Below, piece after piece: positions 1 to 7,493 of a stretch of 39,338 bases of DNA. The first letter of the stretch is position 1; every line of letters begins with the position of its first letter. A model generated the notes under the pieces. It was not told where the DNA came from, did not search any database, and saw nothing but the letters and a program-made list of their open reading frames with translations. The translations under genes and the position numbers were made by a program. Origin of the DNA: Pseudomonas pharyngis (GTDB lineage Bacteria > Pseudomonadota > Gammaproteobacteria > Pseudomonadales > Pseudomonadaceae); the NCBI RefSeq assembly GCF_021602345.1, contig NZ_BQID01000027.1:1-39338 (forward strand), given 5' to 3'.

Positions 1-96
1 ATGGTGCGGGAGGCGATCTTGATCTACAACCGGGAGCGCCCGCACCTGTCCTTGAAATACAAAACGCCCGATGCAGTGCATCGGGCGTTAGGGTGA
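1..96 (+). CDS. IS3-family transposase OrfB, C-terminal end (partial)
   Basis: Thirty-one residues remain in frame from the window edge to a TGA. They carry the C-terminal signature of IS3-family integrase-type transposases: YNRERPHLSLKYKTPD, followed by a short basic tail. In the full protein this end follows the DDE catalytic core, which lies outside the window. The ATG at position 1 is probably an internal methionine, not the start. The stop is followed directly by the terminal inverted repeat of the element, as expected for this family. Whether the full element is intact cannot be judged here. Confidence 0.8.
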   Translation: MVREAILIYNRERPHLSLKYKTPDAVHRALG

Positions 97-127
97 AACA
101 GGTGTAAACCTATTTCAGGACTAGACA
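1..127 (+). mobile_element. Right end of an IS3-family insertion sequence
   Basis: The transposase stop at 96 is followed by about 30 bp that end in ctagaca at 121-127. Read from the outside inward this begins TGTCTAG, a typical IS3-family terminus starting with TG. The IS boundary is therefore placed at about 127. The left end and target-site duplication partner are outside the window. Confidence 0.65.
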
Positions 128-140
128 GCAAGATCAAAAG

Positions 141-317
141 CCCCTCACCCTAGCCCTCTCCCGGAGGGAGAGGGGACTGACCGCAATGTCTCGCGTGATA
201 CATCGACCTGAAAAACCGAGTCGATTATGGATTCAAAGCAGGTCGTTCAAGTCGGTGTAGATCGCTAATATCCCCGGATCGGTTCCCTCTCCCCCTGGGA
301 GAGGGCTAGGGTGAGGG
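141..317. repeat. REP-like inverted pair (ccctcaccctagccctctccc type)
   Basis: Copy 1 (141-176) and copy 2 (284-317) are near-identical in opposite orientation, about 108 bp apart. Each copy is itself able to fold, with ccctctccc facing gggagaggg. This is a dispersed intergenic repeat arrangement commonly seen in Pseudomonas genomes. It fills most of the 97-333 gap, where I see no gene. Confidence 0.7.
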
Positions 318-333
318 CAAGCGGTCTCAAGGC

Positions 334-1053
334 TTAAGAAAGATCCGCCCCCAGCACTACACTCAAGGCACTGCGCGCATCATCCAACTGCACCAACGTC
401 GCATGCCGAGCCCCCAACGCATCACGATTCTCGATCGCCGTCAGAATCGCCTTGTGCCGAGGCAACGCCAGCTCATGCAGATTCGGCCGCTGGTTGGAGT
501 GCTTCAGCGCCTCGGCAATCGCCACCGCAAGCATGTTGCACAGGTTGGCCAGCAAATCGTTGTGGGTCGCGTCGGCAATCCGGCTATGGAAATCCAGATC
601 CGGCTGCAACAAGGCTTCCGGCGTCGGCGCGGCCTCCATGCGTTGATAGGCTTCGTTGATGGCGGCAATGTCGGCATCGGTCGCATGCTGGGCGGCGAGG
701 GCGGCGGCGGCCGGTTCGATGATGCTGCGCACGCTGGTCAGGACGTTGAAGAACTCGTTCTGCGGGCTGCTTTGCATCAACCAGTGCAATACGTCCGGGT
801 CGAGCATGTGCCATTCGCGGCGCGGCTTGACCACGGTGCCGACGCGGGGTTTGGAATACACCAGGCCCTTGGCGACCAGCACTCGCGTGGCTTCGCGCAA
901 CACCGGCCGGCTGACCGCGTACTCCTCGCAGAGCAGGGCTTCGGCGGGCAGTTTGTCGCAGGGCAGAAAGCGTCCGGAAACAATCTGCATGCCCAGTTCC
1001 TGGACGATGCGCGAGTGCATGCTTTTACGGTCGGAAGGTTTGCGGTAATCCAT
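334..1053 (-). CDS. FadR-type (GntR/FCD) regulator of the adjacent sugar-acid genes
   Basis: A 239-aa DNA-binding repressor. Residues about 10-78 form the GntR winged helix (LPAEALLCEEYAVSRPVLRE and RVGTVVKPR). Residues about 95-230 form the FCD effector domain with the usual acidic/histidine metal site (DLDFH, PRHKA, ARHATL). It is the size expected of FadR-subfamily proteins that sense sugar acids, such as DgoR or LgoR. It lies 97 bp downstream of the dehydratase gene on the same strand and may be co-transcribed with it. Two TNGTNNNACNA half-symmetric sites between the dehydratase and the transporter fit this family's operators. The inducer is inferred to be the aldonate or its 2-keto-3-deoxy product; nothing in the sequence fixes which. 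Confidence 0.9.
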   Translation of the reverse strand: MDYRKPSDRKSMHSRIVQELGMQIVSGRFLPCDKLPAEALLCEEYAVSRPVLREATRVLVAKGLVYSKPRVGTVVKPRREWHMLDPDVLHWLMQSSPQNEFFNVLTSVRSIIEPAAAALAAQHATDADIAAINEAYQRMEAAPTPEALLQPDLDFHSRIADATHNDLLANLCNMLAVAIAEALKHSNQRPNLHELALPRHKAILTAIENRDALGARHATLVQLDDARSALSVVLGADLS

Positions 1054-1150
1054 GGGGAGTGGCGCGATCCTGAGCGATGGAGATGCCGCGCATCATAGCA
1101 GGCACGACACAATCTTGAGGCAGATACACACGCCAAATGTGGGAGCGGTG

Positions 1151-2887
1151 TCAGTGGGAATGGCGCGGGACTTCAGCCCCTCGGCAACCTACCAGGAAGT
1201 CGAAATCGCAACCCTGATCCGCCTGCAGCACATGGTCGATGTACAACTGACGATACCCACCCACCAACAATTGCTGCGGCGGTTGCAGATCCGCCATGCG
1301 CGCTGCCAGTTCGGCGTCCGGAATGTCCAGGTGCAAACGCCCGCTGGCGCAATCCAGCTCGATCCAGTCACCTTCCTTCACCGCCGCCAAAGGCCCGCCG
1401 GCCGCCGCTTCCGGAGCTACGTGCAAAACAACGGTGCCGTAAGCGGTGCCGCTCATCCGTGCATCGGAGATGCGCACCATATCGGTCACGCCCTGTGCCA
1501 GCAGCTTGGCCGGCAACCCCATGTTGCCGACTTCGGCCATGCCCGGATAACCCTTCGGCCCGCAGTTTTTCATCACCAGAATCGAGTTCGCATCGACGTC
1601 CAGTTCCGGGTCGTTGATCCGCGCCTTGTACATGTCGAAATTCTCGAACACCACCGCGCGCCCACGGTGTTGCATCAGTTCCGGCGTGGCGGCTGACGGC
1701 TTGAGCACCGCGCCCAGTGGCGCCAGGTTGCCGCGCAACACGCAGATGCCGCCGTCGGCGCGGATCGGATTGTCGAGGGTGCGGATCACTTCGTCTTCAC
1801 CGTAGATCGGTGCGTCCTTGGTGTTCTCGCCGATGGATTTGCCGTTGACGGTCAATGCATTTGGATTGGGAATCAGATTGGCCTCACCGAGGCGGCGCAG
1901 CACGGCCGGCAAACCGCCCGCGTAGTAGAACTCCTCCATCAGGAAACGCCCGGACGGTTGCAGGTCGACGATGGTCGGCATGCCGCGACCGATGCGCGTC
2001 CAGTCGTCCAGATCCAGCTCGACGCCGATGCGCCCGGCGATGGCTTTGAGGTGGATTACCGCGTTGGTCGAACCGCCAATGGCCGCGTTGACCCGGATCG
2101 CGTTTTCGAAGGCTTCCTTGGTCAGGATCTTCGACAGTTTCAGATCCTCACGAACCATCTCCACCGCGCGCATGCCGGACATGTGCGCCAACACATAACG
2201 CCGCGCATCCACTGCCGGAATCGCCGCGTTGTGCGGCAGGGACGTGCCCAGTGCTTCGGCCATGCAAGCCATGGTCGACGCGGTGCCCATGGTGTTGCAG
2301 GTGCCGGCCGAGCGAGACATGCCGCCCTCGGCCGCGAGGAAATCGTCAATCGTGATGGTGCCGGCCTTGACCTGTTCGCTGAGCTGCCAGACCACGGTGC
2401 CGGAGCCGATGTCCTTGCCCTTGTGCTTGCCGTTGAGCATCGGCCCGCCGGTGACGACGATTGCCGGCACGTCGCAACTGGCCGCGCCCATCAGCAGGGC
2501 CGGGGTGGTCTTGTCGCAACCGGTCAGCAGCACCACGCCGTCAATCGGGTTGCCGCGAATCGCTTCCTCGACGTCCATGCTCGCCAGGTTGCGGGTGAGC
2601 ATGGCGGTCGGGCGCAGGTTTGATTCGCCATTGGAGAACACCGGGAATTCCACCGGGAAGCCGCCAGCCTCGATCACCCCGCGTTTGACGTGTTCCGCGA
2701 TCTGGCGGAAGTGCGCGTTGCACGGGGTCAGTTCCGACCAGGTGTTGCAGATGCCGATGATCGGCTTGCCGTGAAACTGATGGTCGGCGATGCCCTGATT
2801 CTTCATCCAGCTGCGGTACATGAAGCCGTTCTTGTCGGCCGTGCCAAACCATTGGGCGGAGCGCAGGGTGGGTTTCTTATCAGACAT
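1151..2887 (-). CDS. IlvD/Edd-family aldonate dehydratase (L-arabinonate dehydratase-like)
   Basis: A 578-aa cytosolic Fe-S dehydratase removing water from a sugar acid to give the 2-keto-3-deoxy acid. Cys56 (TPCNAH), Cys124 (TGCDKTTP) and Cys197 (AGTCNTMG) are the [2Fe-2S] ligands. Lys126 matches the metal-site lysine. The catalytic serine lies in DARMSGTAYG. Length and motif spacing closely follow the characterised Rhizobium leguminosarum L-arabinonate dehydratase, not IlvD or Edd, which are longer. D-xylonate, D-galactonate and L-fuconate remain possible substrates. It diverges from the transporter operon, which supplies the two following enzymes. A purine-rich AAGAGAA precedes the ATG. 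An operator overlaps its -10. Confidence 0.9.
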   Translation of the reverse strand: MSDKKPTLRSAQWFGTADKNGFMYRSWMKNQGIADHQFHGKPIIGICNTWSELTPCNAHFRQIAEHVKRGVIEAGGFPVEFPVFSNGESNLRPTAMLTRNLASMDVEEAIRGNPIDGVVLLTGCDKTTPALLMGAASCDVPAIVVTGGPMLNGKHKGKDIGSGTVVWQLSEQVKAGTITIDDFLAAEGGMSRSAGTCNTMGTASTMACMAEALGTSLPHNAAIPAVDARRYVLAHMSGMRAVEMVREDLKLSKILTKEAFENAIRVNAAIGGSTNAVIHLKAIAGRIGVELDLDDWTRIGRGMPTIVDLQPSGRFLMEEFYYAGGLPAVLRRLGEANLIPNPNALTVNGKSIGENTKDAPIYGEDEVIRTLDNPIRADGGICVLRGNLAPLGAVLKPSAATPELMQHRGRAVVFENFDMYKARINDPELDVDANSILVMKNCGPKGYPGMAEVGNMGLPAKLLAQGVTDMVRISDARMSGTAYGTVVLHVAPEAAAGGPLAAVKEGDWIELDCASGRLHLDIPDAELAARMADLQPPQQLLVGGYRQLYIDHVLQADQGCDFDFLVGCRGAEVPRHSH

Positions 2888-2900
2888 GATCGATTCTCTT

Positions 2901-2912
2901 ATTGTAAGACTA
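2901..2912 (-). promoter_or_regulatory. Dehydratase promoter -10 overlapped by a GntR/FCD operator
   Basis: On the minus strand TACAAT (complement of 2901-2906) is a 5/6 match to the sigma-70 -10 box, upstream of the dehydratase ATG. The 11-mer at 2902-2912 fits TNGTNNNACNA, the core bound by FadR-subfamily regulators, and covers this box. I see no good -35. Assignment to the adjacent regulator is inference. Confidence 0.45.
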
Positions 2913-2964
2913 TTGTTTGCGAGCTTTGACTAAACATAAGCGCAAAATCACCGTTTTGGAAGTG

Positions 2965-2993
2965 TTGTTGCGTAATTAGTATTACTATATAGT
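2965..2993 (+). promoter_or_regulatory. Transporter-operon promoter with operator in the spacer
   Basis: TTGTTG (2965-2970), a 17-bp spacer and TATAGT (2988-2993) form a plausible sigma-70 promoter reading toward the MFS gene. The spacer contains the perfect palindrome TAGTATTACTA (2977-2987), which also fits TNGTNNNACNA. A repressor bound there would block polymerase directly. The -35 is weak. Confidence 0.55.
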
Positions 2994-3080
2994 CGATTTC
3001 GACGGAGGGATGGCCCTGGCGGTTTTCCGCGAGAGGCGTCCCCCGAGGTTCCATAAAAACAACAATCGGAGACCGATCTC

Positions 3081-4403
3081 ATGAGCCAGGAACTGCGGCT
3101 TGTCCGGCGCATCACGTTGAAATTGATTCCCTTCCTGATCCTGCTGTACCTGATCGCCTATGTGGATCGCTCTGCCGTCGGCTTCGCCAAGCTGCATATG
3201 GGCGCCGACATCGGTATCGGCGATGCCGCCTACGGCCTTGGCGCCGGGCTGTTTTTCATCGGCTACTTTCTGTTTGAAATCCCTAGCAACCTGATGCTCG
3301 AACGCTTCGGCGCGCGGCGCTGGTTCGCGCGGATCATGATCACTTGGGGCGCGATCACCATTGGCATGGCCTTCGTTCAGGGCCCGCACAGTTTCTACGT
3401 GATGCGCTTTCTGCTCGGCGCGGCGGAGGCGGGTTTCTTTCCCGGCGTTCTTTACTACATCACCCAATGGTTCCCGGTTCGCCACCGCGGCAAGATCCTC
3501 GGGCTGTTCATCCTTTCCCAACCCATCGCGATGATGATCACCGGCCCAGTCTCGGGCGGTTTGCTGGGCATGGACGGCATCCTCGGCCTGCACGGCTGGC
3601 AGTGGTTGTTCATCGTTATCGGCACCCCGGCGATCCTACTGACCTGGCCGGTATTGCGCTGGCTGCCGGACGGCCCGCAGCAAGTGAAATGGATGGACCA
3701 GGCCGAGAAGGACTGGCTGACCGGCGAGCTGAAAAAGGACCTGCAGGAATACGGCCAGACCCGTCACGGCAATCCGCTGCATGCGCTGAAAGACAAACGC
3801 GTATTGCTGCTGGCGCTGTTCTACCTGCCGGTGACCCTGAGCATCTATGGCCTGGGCCTGTGGTTGCCGACCCTGATCAAACAGTTTGGCGGCAGTGATC
3901 TGGTCACCGGTTTCGTGTCCTCGGTGCCGTACATCTTCGGGATCATCGGCCTGCTGATCATTCCGCGCAGTTCAGACCGTTTGAACGACCGCTACGGCCA
4001 TTTGGCGGTGCTTTATGTGCTGGGTGCCATGGGCCTGTTCCTCAGCGCCTGGCTGTCGTTGCCGGTGGCGCAACTGGCGGCGTTGTGTCTGGTGGCGTTC
4101 GCGCTGTTCTCTTGCACGGCGGTGTTCTGGACGCTGCCGGGCCGATTCTTTGCCGGTGCCAGCGCGGCGGCCGGGATCGCCTTGATCAACTCGGTGGGCA
4201 ACCTCGGCGGCTACATCGGCCCGTTCGTGATCGGCGCGCTGAAGGAATACACCGGCAACCTCGCTTCGGGCCTGTACTTCCTGTCCGGGGTGATGGTGTT
4301 CGGGCTGGTTCTTACGGGCGTCGTTTATCGCGTGCTGGAGCGCAAGCATGTGCTGCCAGTCGAGCAATTTGCAGCGAGCGCACGCGGTGCGACGCGCACC
4401 TGA
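3081..4403 (+). CDS. MFS transporter, anion:cation symporter (ACS) family
   Basis: A 440-aa inner-membrane protein with about 12 hydrophobic segments. The N-terminal YLIAYVDRSAVGFAK segment and the cytoplasmic loop after the second helix (ERFGARRWFAR) are typical of the ACS branch of the major facilitator superfamily, which carries hexuronates, galactonate, tartrate and similar organic anions. The ATG is preceded by a GGAGA-type ribosome site. It heads an operon with the two enzymes that complete aldonate breakdown (35 bp then 9 bp gaps), so uptake of the same sugar acid is the best inference. The spacing to the divergent dehydratase leaves room for one shared regulatory region. Confidence 0.88.
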   Translation: MSQELRLVRRITLKLIPFLILLYLIAYVDRSAVGFAKLHMGADIGIGDAAYGLGAGLFFIGYFLFEIPSNLMLERFGARRWFARIMITWGAITIGMAFVQGPHSFYVMRFLLGAAEAGFFPGVLYYITQWFPVRHRGKILGLFILSQPIAMMITGPVSGGLLGMDGILGLHGWQWLFIVIGTPAILLTWPVLRWLPDGPQQVKWMDQAEKDWLTGELKKDLQEYGQTRHGNPLHALKDKRVLLLALFYLPVTLSIYGLGLWLPTLIKQFGGSDLVTGFVSSVPYIFGIIGLLIIPRSSDRLNDRYGHLAVLYVLGAMGLFLSAWLSLPVAQLAALCLVAFALFSCTAVFWTLPGRFFAGASAAAGIALINSVGNLGGYIGPFVIGALKEYTGNLASGLYFLSGVMVFGLVLTGVVYRVLERKHVLPVEQFAASARGATRT

Positions 4404-4438
4404 TTTCGATCCGGGATTTGTTTTAACAGGAGAACATC

Positions 4439-5431
4439 ATGCATCTGGTTCAATTCGAATTGAGTAACGGCGAGCGCCGTGTCGGGGTGGTCGAGGGCGG
4501 TCTGGTGCGTGAAGTGCAGGATGCGCGCACGGTTCGTGATCTTGCCCTGGCGGCAATCGAGGCCGGCAACACGCTCGCGCAGCAAGTGCAGACCCTCGGC
4601 CTGGGCATCAGCCATGATTACGCCGAGTTGCTGGCCCAACTGCGGATCCTGCCGCCACTGGATCACCCGGACCCGGCGCACTTGCTGGTCAGCGGCACGG
4701 GCCTCACGCACCTCGGCAGCGCGTCGGCCCGGGACAAGATGCACCAGCAGGCCGGCGACGAAGCGGCGATGACCGACACCATGCGCATCTTCAAGTGGGG
4801 CGTGGAGGGCGGCAAACCGGCGGCGGGGCAGGCCGGGGTGCAGCCGGAATGGTTCTACAAGGGCGACGGCAGCATCGTTGTGCGTCCCGGTCAGCCGTTC
4901 CCGCTGCCGCCGTTTGCCGAAGACGCCGGCGAGGAACCGGAGATGGCCGGCCTCTACATCATCGGCCACGATGGCAAGCCGTATCGCCTCGGTTTTGCGG
5001 TGGGCAACGAGTTCTCCGATCACGTCATGGAACGCAAGAATTACCTGTACCTGGCCCACTCCAAGCTGCGCAGTTGCAGCTACGGCCCGGAACTTCGCAC
5101 GGGTGAATTGCCTCAACACCTTGCGGGCACCAGTCGCATCCTGCGCGACGGCGAAGTGCTGTGGCAGAACGAATTCCTCAGCGGCGAGGCCAACATGTGC
5201 CACAGCCTGGCGAACCTCGAATACCACCACTTCAAGTACCGCCAGTTCCTGCGTCCTGGCGACGTACACATTCACTTCTTCGGCACCGCGACCCTGTCGT
5301 TCGCCGATGGCATCCGCACTCAACCGGGCGACGTGTTCGAAATCAGCCAGGCTGAATTCGGCGCACCGCTGGTCAACGGCATCGCCCCGGTCGCAGCGGC
5401 ATTCGAACCGGACAGCATCGGCACCCTTTAA
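4439..5431 (+). CDS. Fumarylacetoacetate hydrolase-fold dehydratase, AraD1/GguC type
   Basis: A 330-aa protein of the FAH superfamily. The C-terminal two thirds has the metal-dependent fold with NEFSDHVMERKNYLYLA, SYGPEL and a HIHFFGTATLSFADG segment typical of the AraD1/GguC group found in pentose operons. In such pathways it converts a 2-keto-3-deoxy pentonate to 2-oxoglutarate semialdehyde. That reaction fits exactly between the dehydratase on one side and the dehydrogenase that begins 9 bp downstream. AGGAG lies just before the ATG. The alternative, an FAH hydrolase acting on an aromatic ring-cleavage product, is less likely because no aromatic genes are near. Confidence 0.82.
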   Translation: MHLVQFELSNGERRVGVVEGGLVREVQDARTVRDLALAAIEAGNTLAQQVQTLGLGISHDYAELLAQLRILPPLDHPDPAHLLVSGTGLTHLGSASARDKMHQQAGDEAAMTDTMRIFKWGVEGGKPAAGQAGVQPEWFYKGDGSIVVRPGQPFPLPPFAEDAGEEPEMAGLYIIGHDGKPYRLGFAVGNEFSDHVMERKNYLYLAHSKLRSCSYGPELRTGELPQHLAGTSRILRDGEVLWQNEFLSGEANMCHSLANLEYHHFKYRQFLRPGDVHIHFFGTATLSFADGIRTQPGDVFEISQAEFGAPLVNGIAPVAAAFEPDSIGTL

Positions 5432-5440
5432 GGAGATCCC

Positions 5441-7021
5441 ATGACTCAGATTCTCGGTCACAACTACATCGGCGGTCGTCGCAGCGCGGCGGGCAACGTC
5501 AAGCTGCAGAGCGTCGACGCCACCACGGGCGAAGCACTGCCCCACGATTTCATTCAGGCCACGGAAGCGGAAGTCGACGCCGCCGCCAAGGCCGCTGCGG
5601 CGGCGTATCCGGCGTATCGCAGCCTCAGCGCCGAACGCCGCGCGCAGTTTCTCGATGCAATCGCCGATGAGCTGGACGCACTGGGCGATGATTTCGTCGC
5701 CGTGGTTTGCCGCGAAACCGCGCTGCCGGCCGGGCGGATTCAAGGCGAAAGAGGGCGCACCAGCGGCCAGATGCGCTTGTTCGCCAAAGTCCTGCGACGC
5801 GGTGATTTCTACGGTGCACGCATCGACCTGCCGTTGCCGGATCGTCAGCCGTTGCCGCGTCCGGATCTGCGCCAGTACCGCATCGGCCTGGGGCCGGTGG
5901 CGGTGTTCGGCGCCAGCAATTTTCCGCTGGCATTCTCCACAGCCGGCGGCGATACCGCGTCGGCGCTGGCGGCCGGTTGCCCGGTGGTGTTCAAGGCTCA
6001 CAGCGGTCATATGGCCACGGCCGAATTGGTTGCCGACGCGTTGATCCGTGCAGCAGAAAAAACCGCTATGCCGGCCGGTGTGTTCAACATGATCTACGGC
6101 GGTGGCGTCGGCGAATGGCTGGTCAAGCATCCTGCGATTCTGGCCGTGGGTTTCACCGGCTCGCTGCGAGGCGGACGGGCGCTGTGTGACATGGCGGCCG
6201 CGCGGCCTCAGCCAATCCCGGTGTTTGCCGAGATGTCGAGCATCAACCCGGTGATCGTGTTGCCCCAGGCACTGGCCGTACGTTTGGAAACCGTCGCCCG
6301 CGATCTGACCGCGTCGGTAGTGCAGGGCTGTGGTCAGTTCTGTACCAACCCGGGCCTGGTGATCGGCATTCGCTCACCGCAATTCACCGCGTTCGTCGAG
6401 CAAGTCGCGGCGCTGATCGGCGACCAACCGGCGCAAACCATGCTCAATGCCGGGACGCTGGGCAGCTATGGCAAAGGCCTGGAAAAACTCTTGGCGCACG
6501 CCGGCATCGAGCATCTGGCGGGCAATCCGCAACAGGGCAATCAGGCGCAGCCGCAGTTGTTCAAGGCCGATGTCAGCCTGCTGATCGATGGCGATGAAGT
6601 GCTGCAGGAAGAAGTGTTCGGCCCGACCACGGTGATTGTCGAAGTGGCCGACAAGGCGCAACTGAGCGCGGCGTTGCAGGGCCTGCACGGGCAACTGACG
6701 GCGACCATCATCGGCGAGCAGACGGATTTCGAGCACTTCCCGGAGCTGACGCCGTTGCTGGAACAGAAGGTCGGACGGATCCTGCTCAATGGTTATCCGA
6801 CTGGTGTCGAAGTCTGTGATTCGATGGTTCACGGCGGGCCGTATCCGGCGACCTCCGATGCTCGCGGCACCTCGGTGGGTACGCTGGCGATCGATCGTTT
6901 CCTGCGTCCGGTGTGCTTCCAGAATTATCCCGACAGCCTGTTGCCGGAACCGCTGAAAAACGCCAACCCGCTGCGCATTCAGCGGCTGGTGGATGGCAAG
7001 CCATCGCGCGAAGCCCTCTAA
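5441..7021 (+). CDS. Aldehyde dehydrogenase, 2-oxoglutarate-semialdehyde type
   Basis: A 526-aa NAD(P)-dependent aldehyde dehydrogenase. The general base is Glu264 (FAEMSSINP) and the nucleophile is Cys301 (GQFCTNPG). The cofactor-binding stretch GPVAVFGASNFPLAFS is clear. It belongs to the longer (about 525 aa) NADP-dependent group that includes 2-oxoglutarate semialdehyde dehydrogenases of hexarate and pentose pathways, so the product should be 2-oxoglutarate entering the TCA cycle. AAGGAG precedes the ATG and the gene sits 9 bp after the FAH-fold gene, so the two are likely translated together. The operon probably ends here: a REP doublet follows 17 bp after the stop. Confidence 0.88.
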   Translation: MTQILGHNYIGGRRSAAGNVKLQSVDATTGEALPHDFIQATEAEVDAAAKAAAAAYPAYRSLSAERRAQFLDAIADELDALGDDFVAVVCRETALPAGRIQGERGRTSGQMRLFAKVLRRGDFYGARIDLPLPDRQPLPRPDLRQYRIGLGPVAVFGASNFPLAFSTAGGDTASALAAGCPVVFKAHSGHMATAELVADALIRAAEKTAMPAGVFNMIYGGGVGEWLVKHPAILAVGFTGSLRGGRALCDMAAARPQPIPVFAEMSSINPVIVLPQALAVRLETVARDLTASVVQGCGQFCTNPGLVIGIRSPQFTAFVEQVAALIGDQPAQTMLNAGTLGSYGKGLEKLLAHAGIEHLAGNPQQGNQAQPQLFKADVSLLIDGDEVLQEEVFGPTTVIVEVADKAQLSAALQGLHGQLTATIIGEQTDFEHFPELTPLLEQKVGRILLNGYPTGVEVCDSMVHGGPYPATSDARGTSVGTLAIDRFLRPVCFQNYPDSLLPEPLKNANPLRIQRLVDGKPSREAL

Positions 7022-7038
7022 CCGCCGAACCCAGTCAA

Positions 7039-7121
7039 TGTGGGAGCGAGCCTGCTCGCGATCGTCAGGCGACATGAATGTCGACTGATGCACCGCTATC
7101 GCGAGCAGGCTCGCTCCCACA
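7039..7121. repeat. REP doublet (tgtgggagcgagcctgctcgcg)
   Basis: Two inverted copies of tgtgggagcgagcctgctcg flank about 35 bp and can fold into a long hairpin. It sits at the end of the catabolic operon and may stabilise the transcript 3' end. The same variant is seen at 24890-24970. Confidence 0.9.
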
Positions 7122-7175
7122 GGCAGGGCTCAGCAGCTGCTTTGAGCTATCATTGCCCCTTTCCCCCTGAAAGAC

Positions 7176-7493
7176 ATGATTGCCATGACTGCCGTAACCG
7201 ACACCCTTCTCAACGCCCTCGAACACTGCGGTATGGTCGAAATCGACGGCCTGCACGCTTTCGAATTCGCCCTCGACGAAGACGACAACCTGCACATCGA
7301 ATGCATCGATGGCCGGGCAGCCAAGCATTGGGAGTTCACCCCGGCGCAGGTAGCGGCGGCGACGTTTGACGAGGGCCTGCAGAGCTGGCTGATCGTCGGT
7401 TTTGCCAGCGACACCAAAACCGTTGGCGAGCACCGCTTGGTGTGCCTCGGTGATGTACTGAGCAGCGCCGACGACGAGGAAGAAACCGAATGA
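7176..7493 (+). CDS. Small acidic cytosolic protein, DUF5629-like
   Basis: A 105-aa acidic protein without signal peptide or membrane segment. I relate it to the Pseudomonas DUF5629 family from memory of length and pattern, with moderate certainty; its function is unknown. Two starts are possible: 7176 or the ATG at 7185, which gives MTAVTDTLLNALEH and lies at a better distance from the purine run GAAAG. Its stop overlaps the start of the lactonase gene (ATGA), so the two are translationally coupled although one stays in the cytoplasm and the other is exported. Confidence 0.75.
   Translation: MIAMTAVTDTLLNALEHCGMVEIDGLHAFEFALDEDDNLHIECIDGRAAKHWEFTPAQVAAATFDEGLQSWLIVGFASDTKTVGEHRLVCLGDVLSSADDEEETE

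Noticed and set aside
403-1098. A plus-strand frame of 231 codons opposite the GntR regulator
   Set aside because: Shadow of the FCD regulator, which has clear winged-helix and FCD motifs on the minus strand.
7039-7121. Palindromic repeats as a CRISPR array
   Set aside because: Only paired inverted copies occur, with no regular direct repeats or spacers; these are REP doublets.
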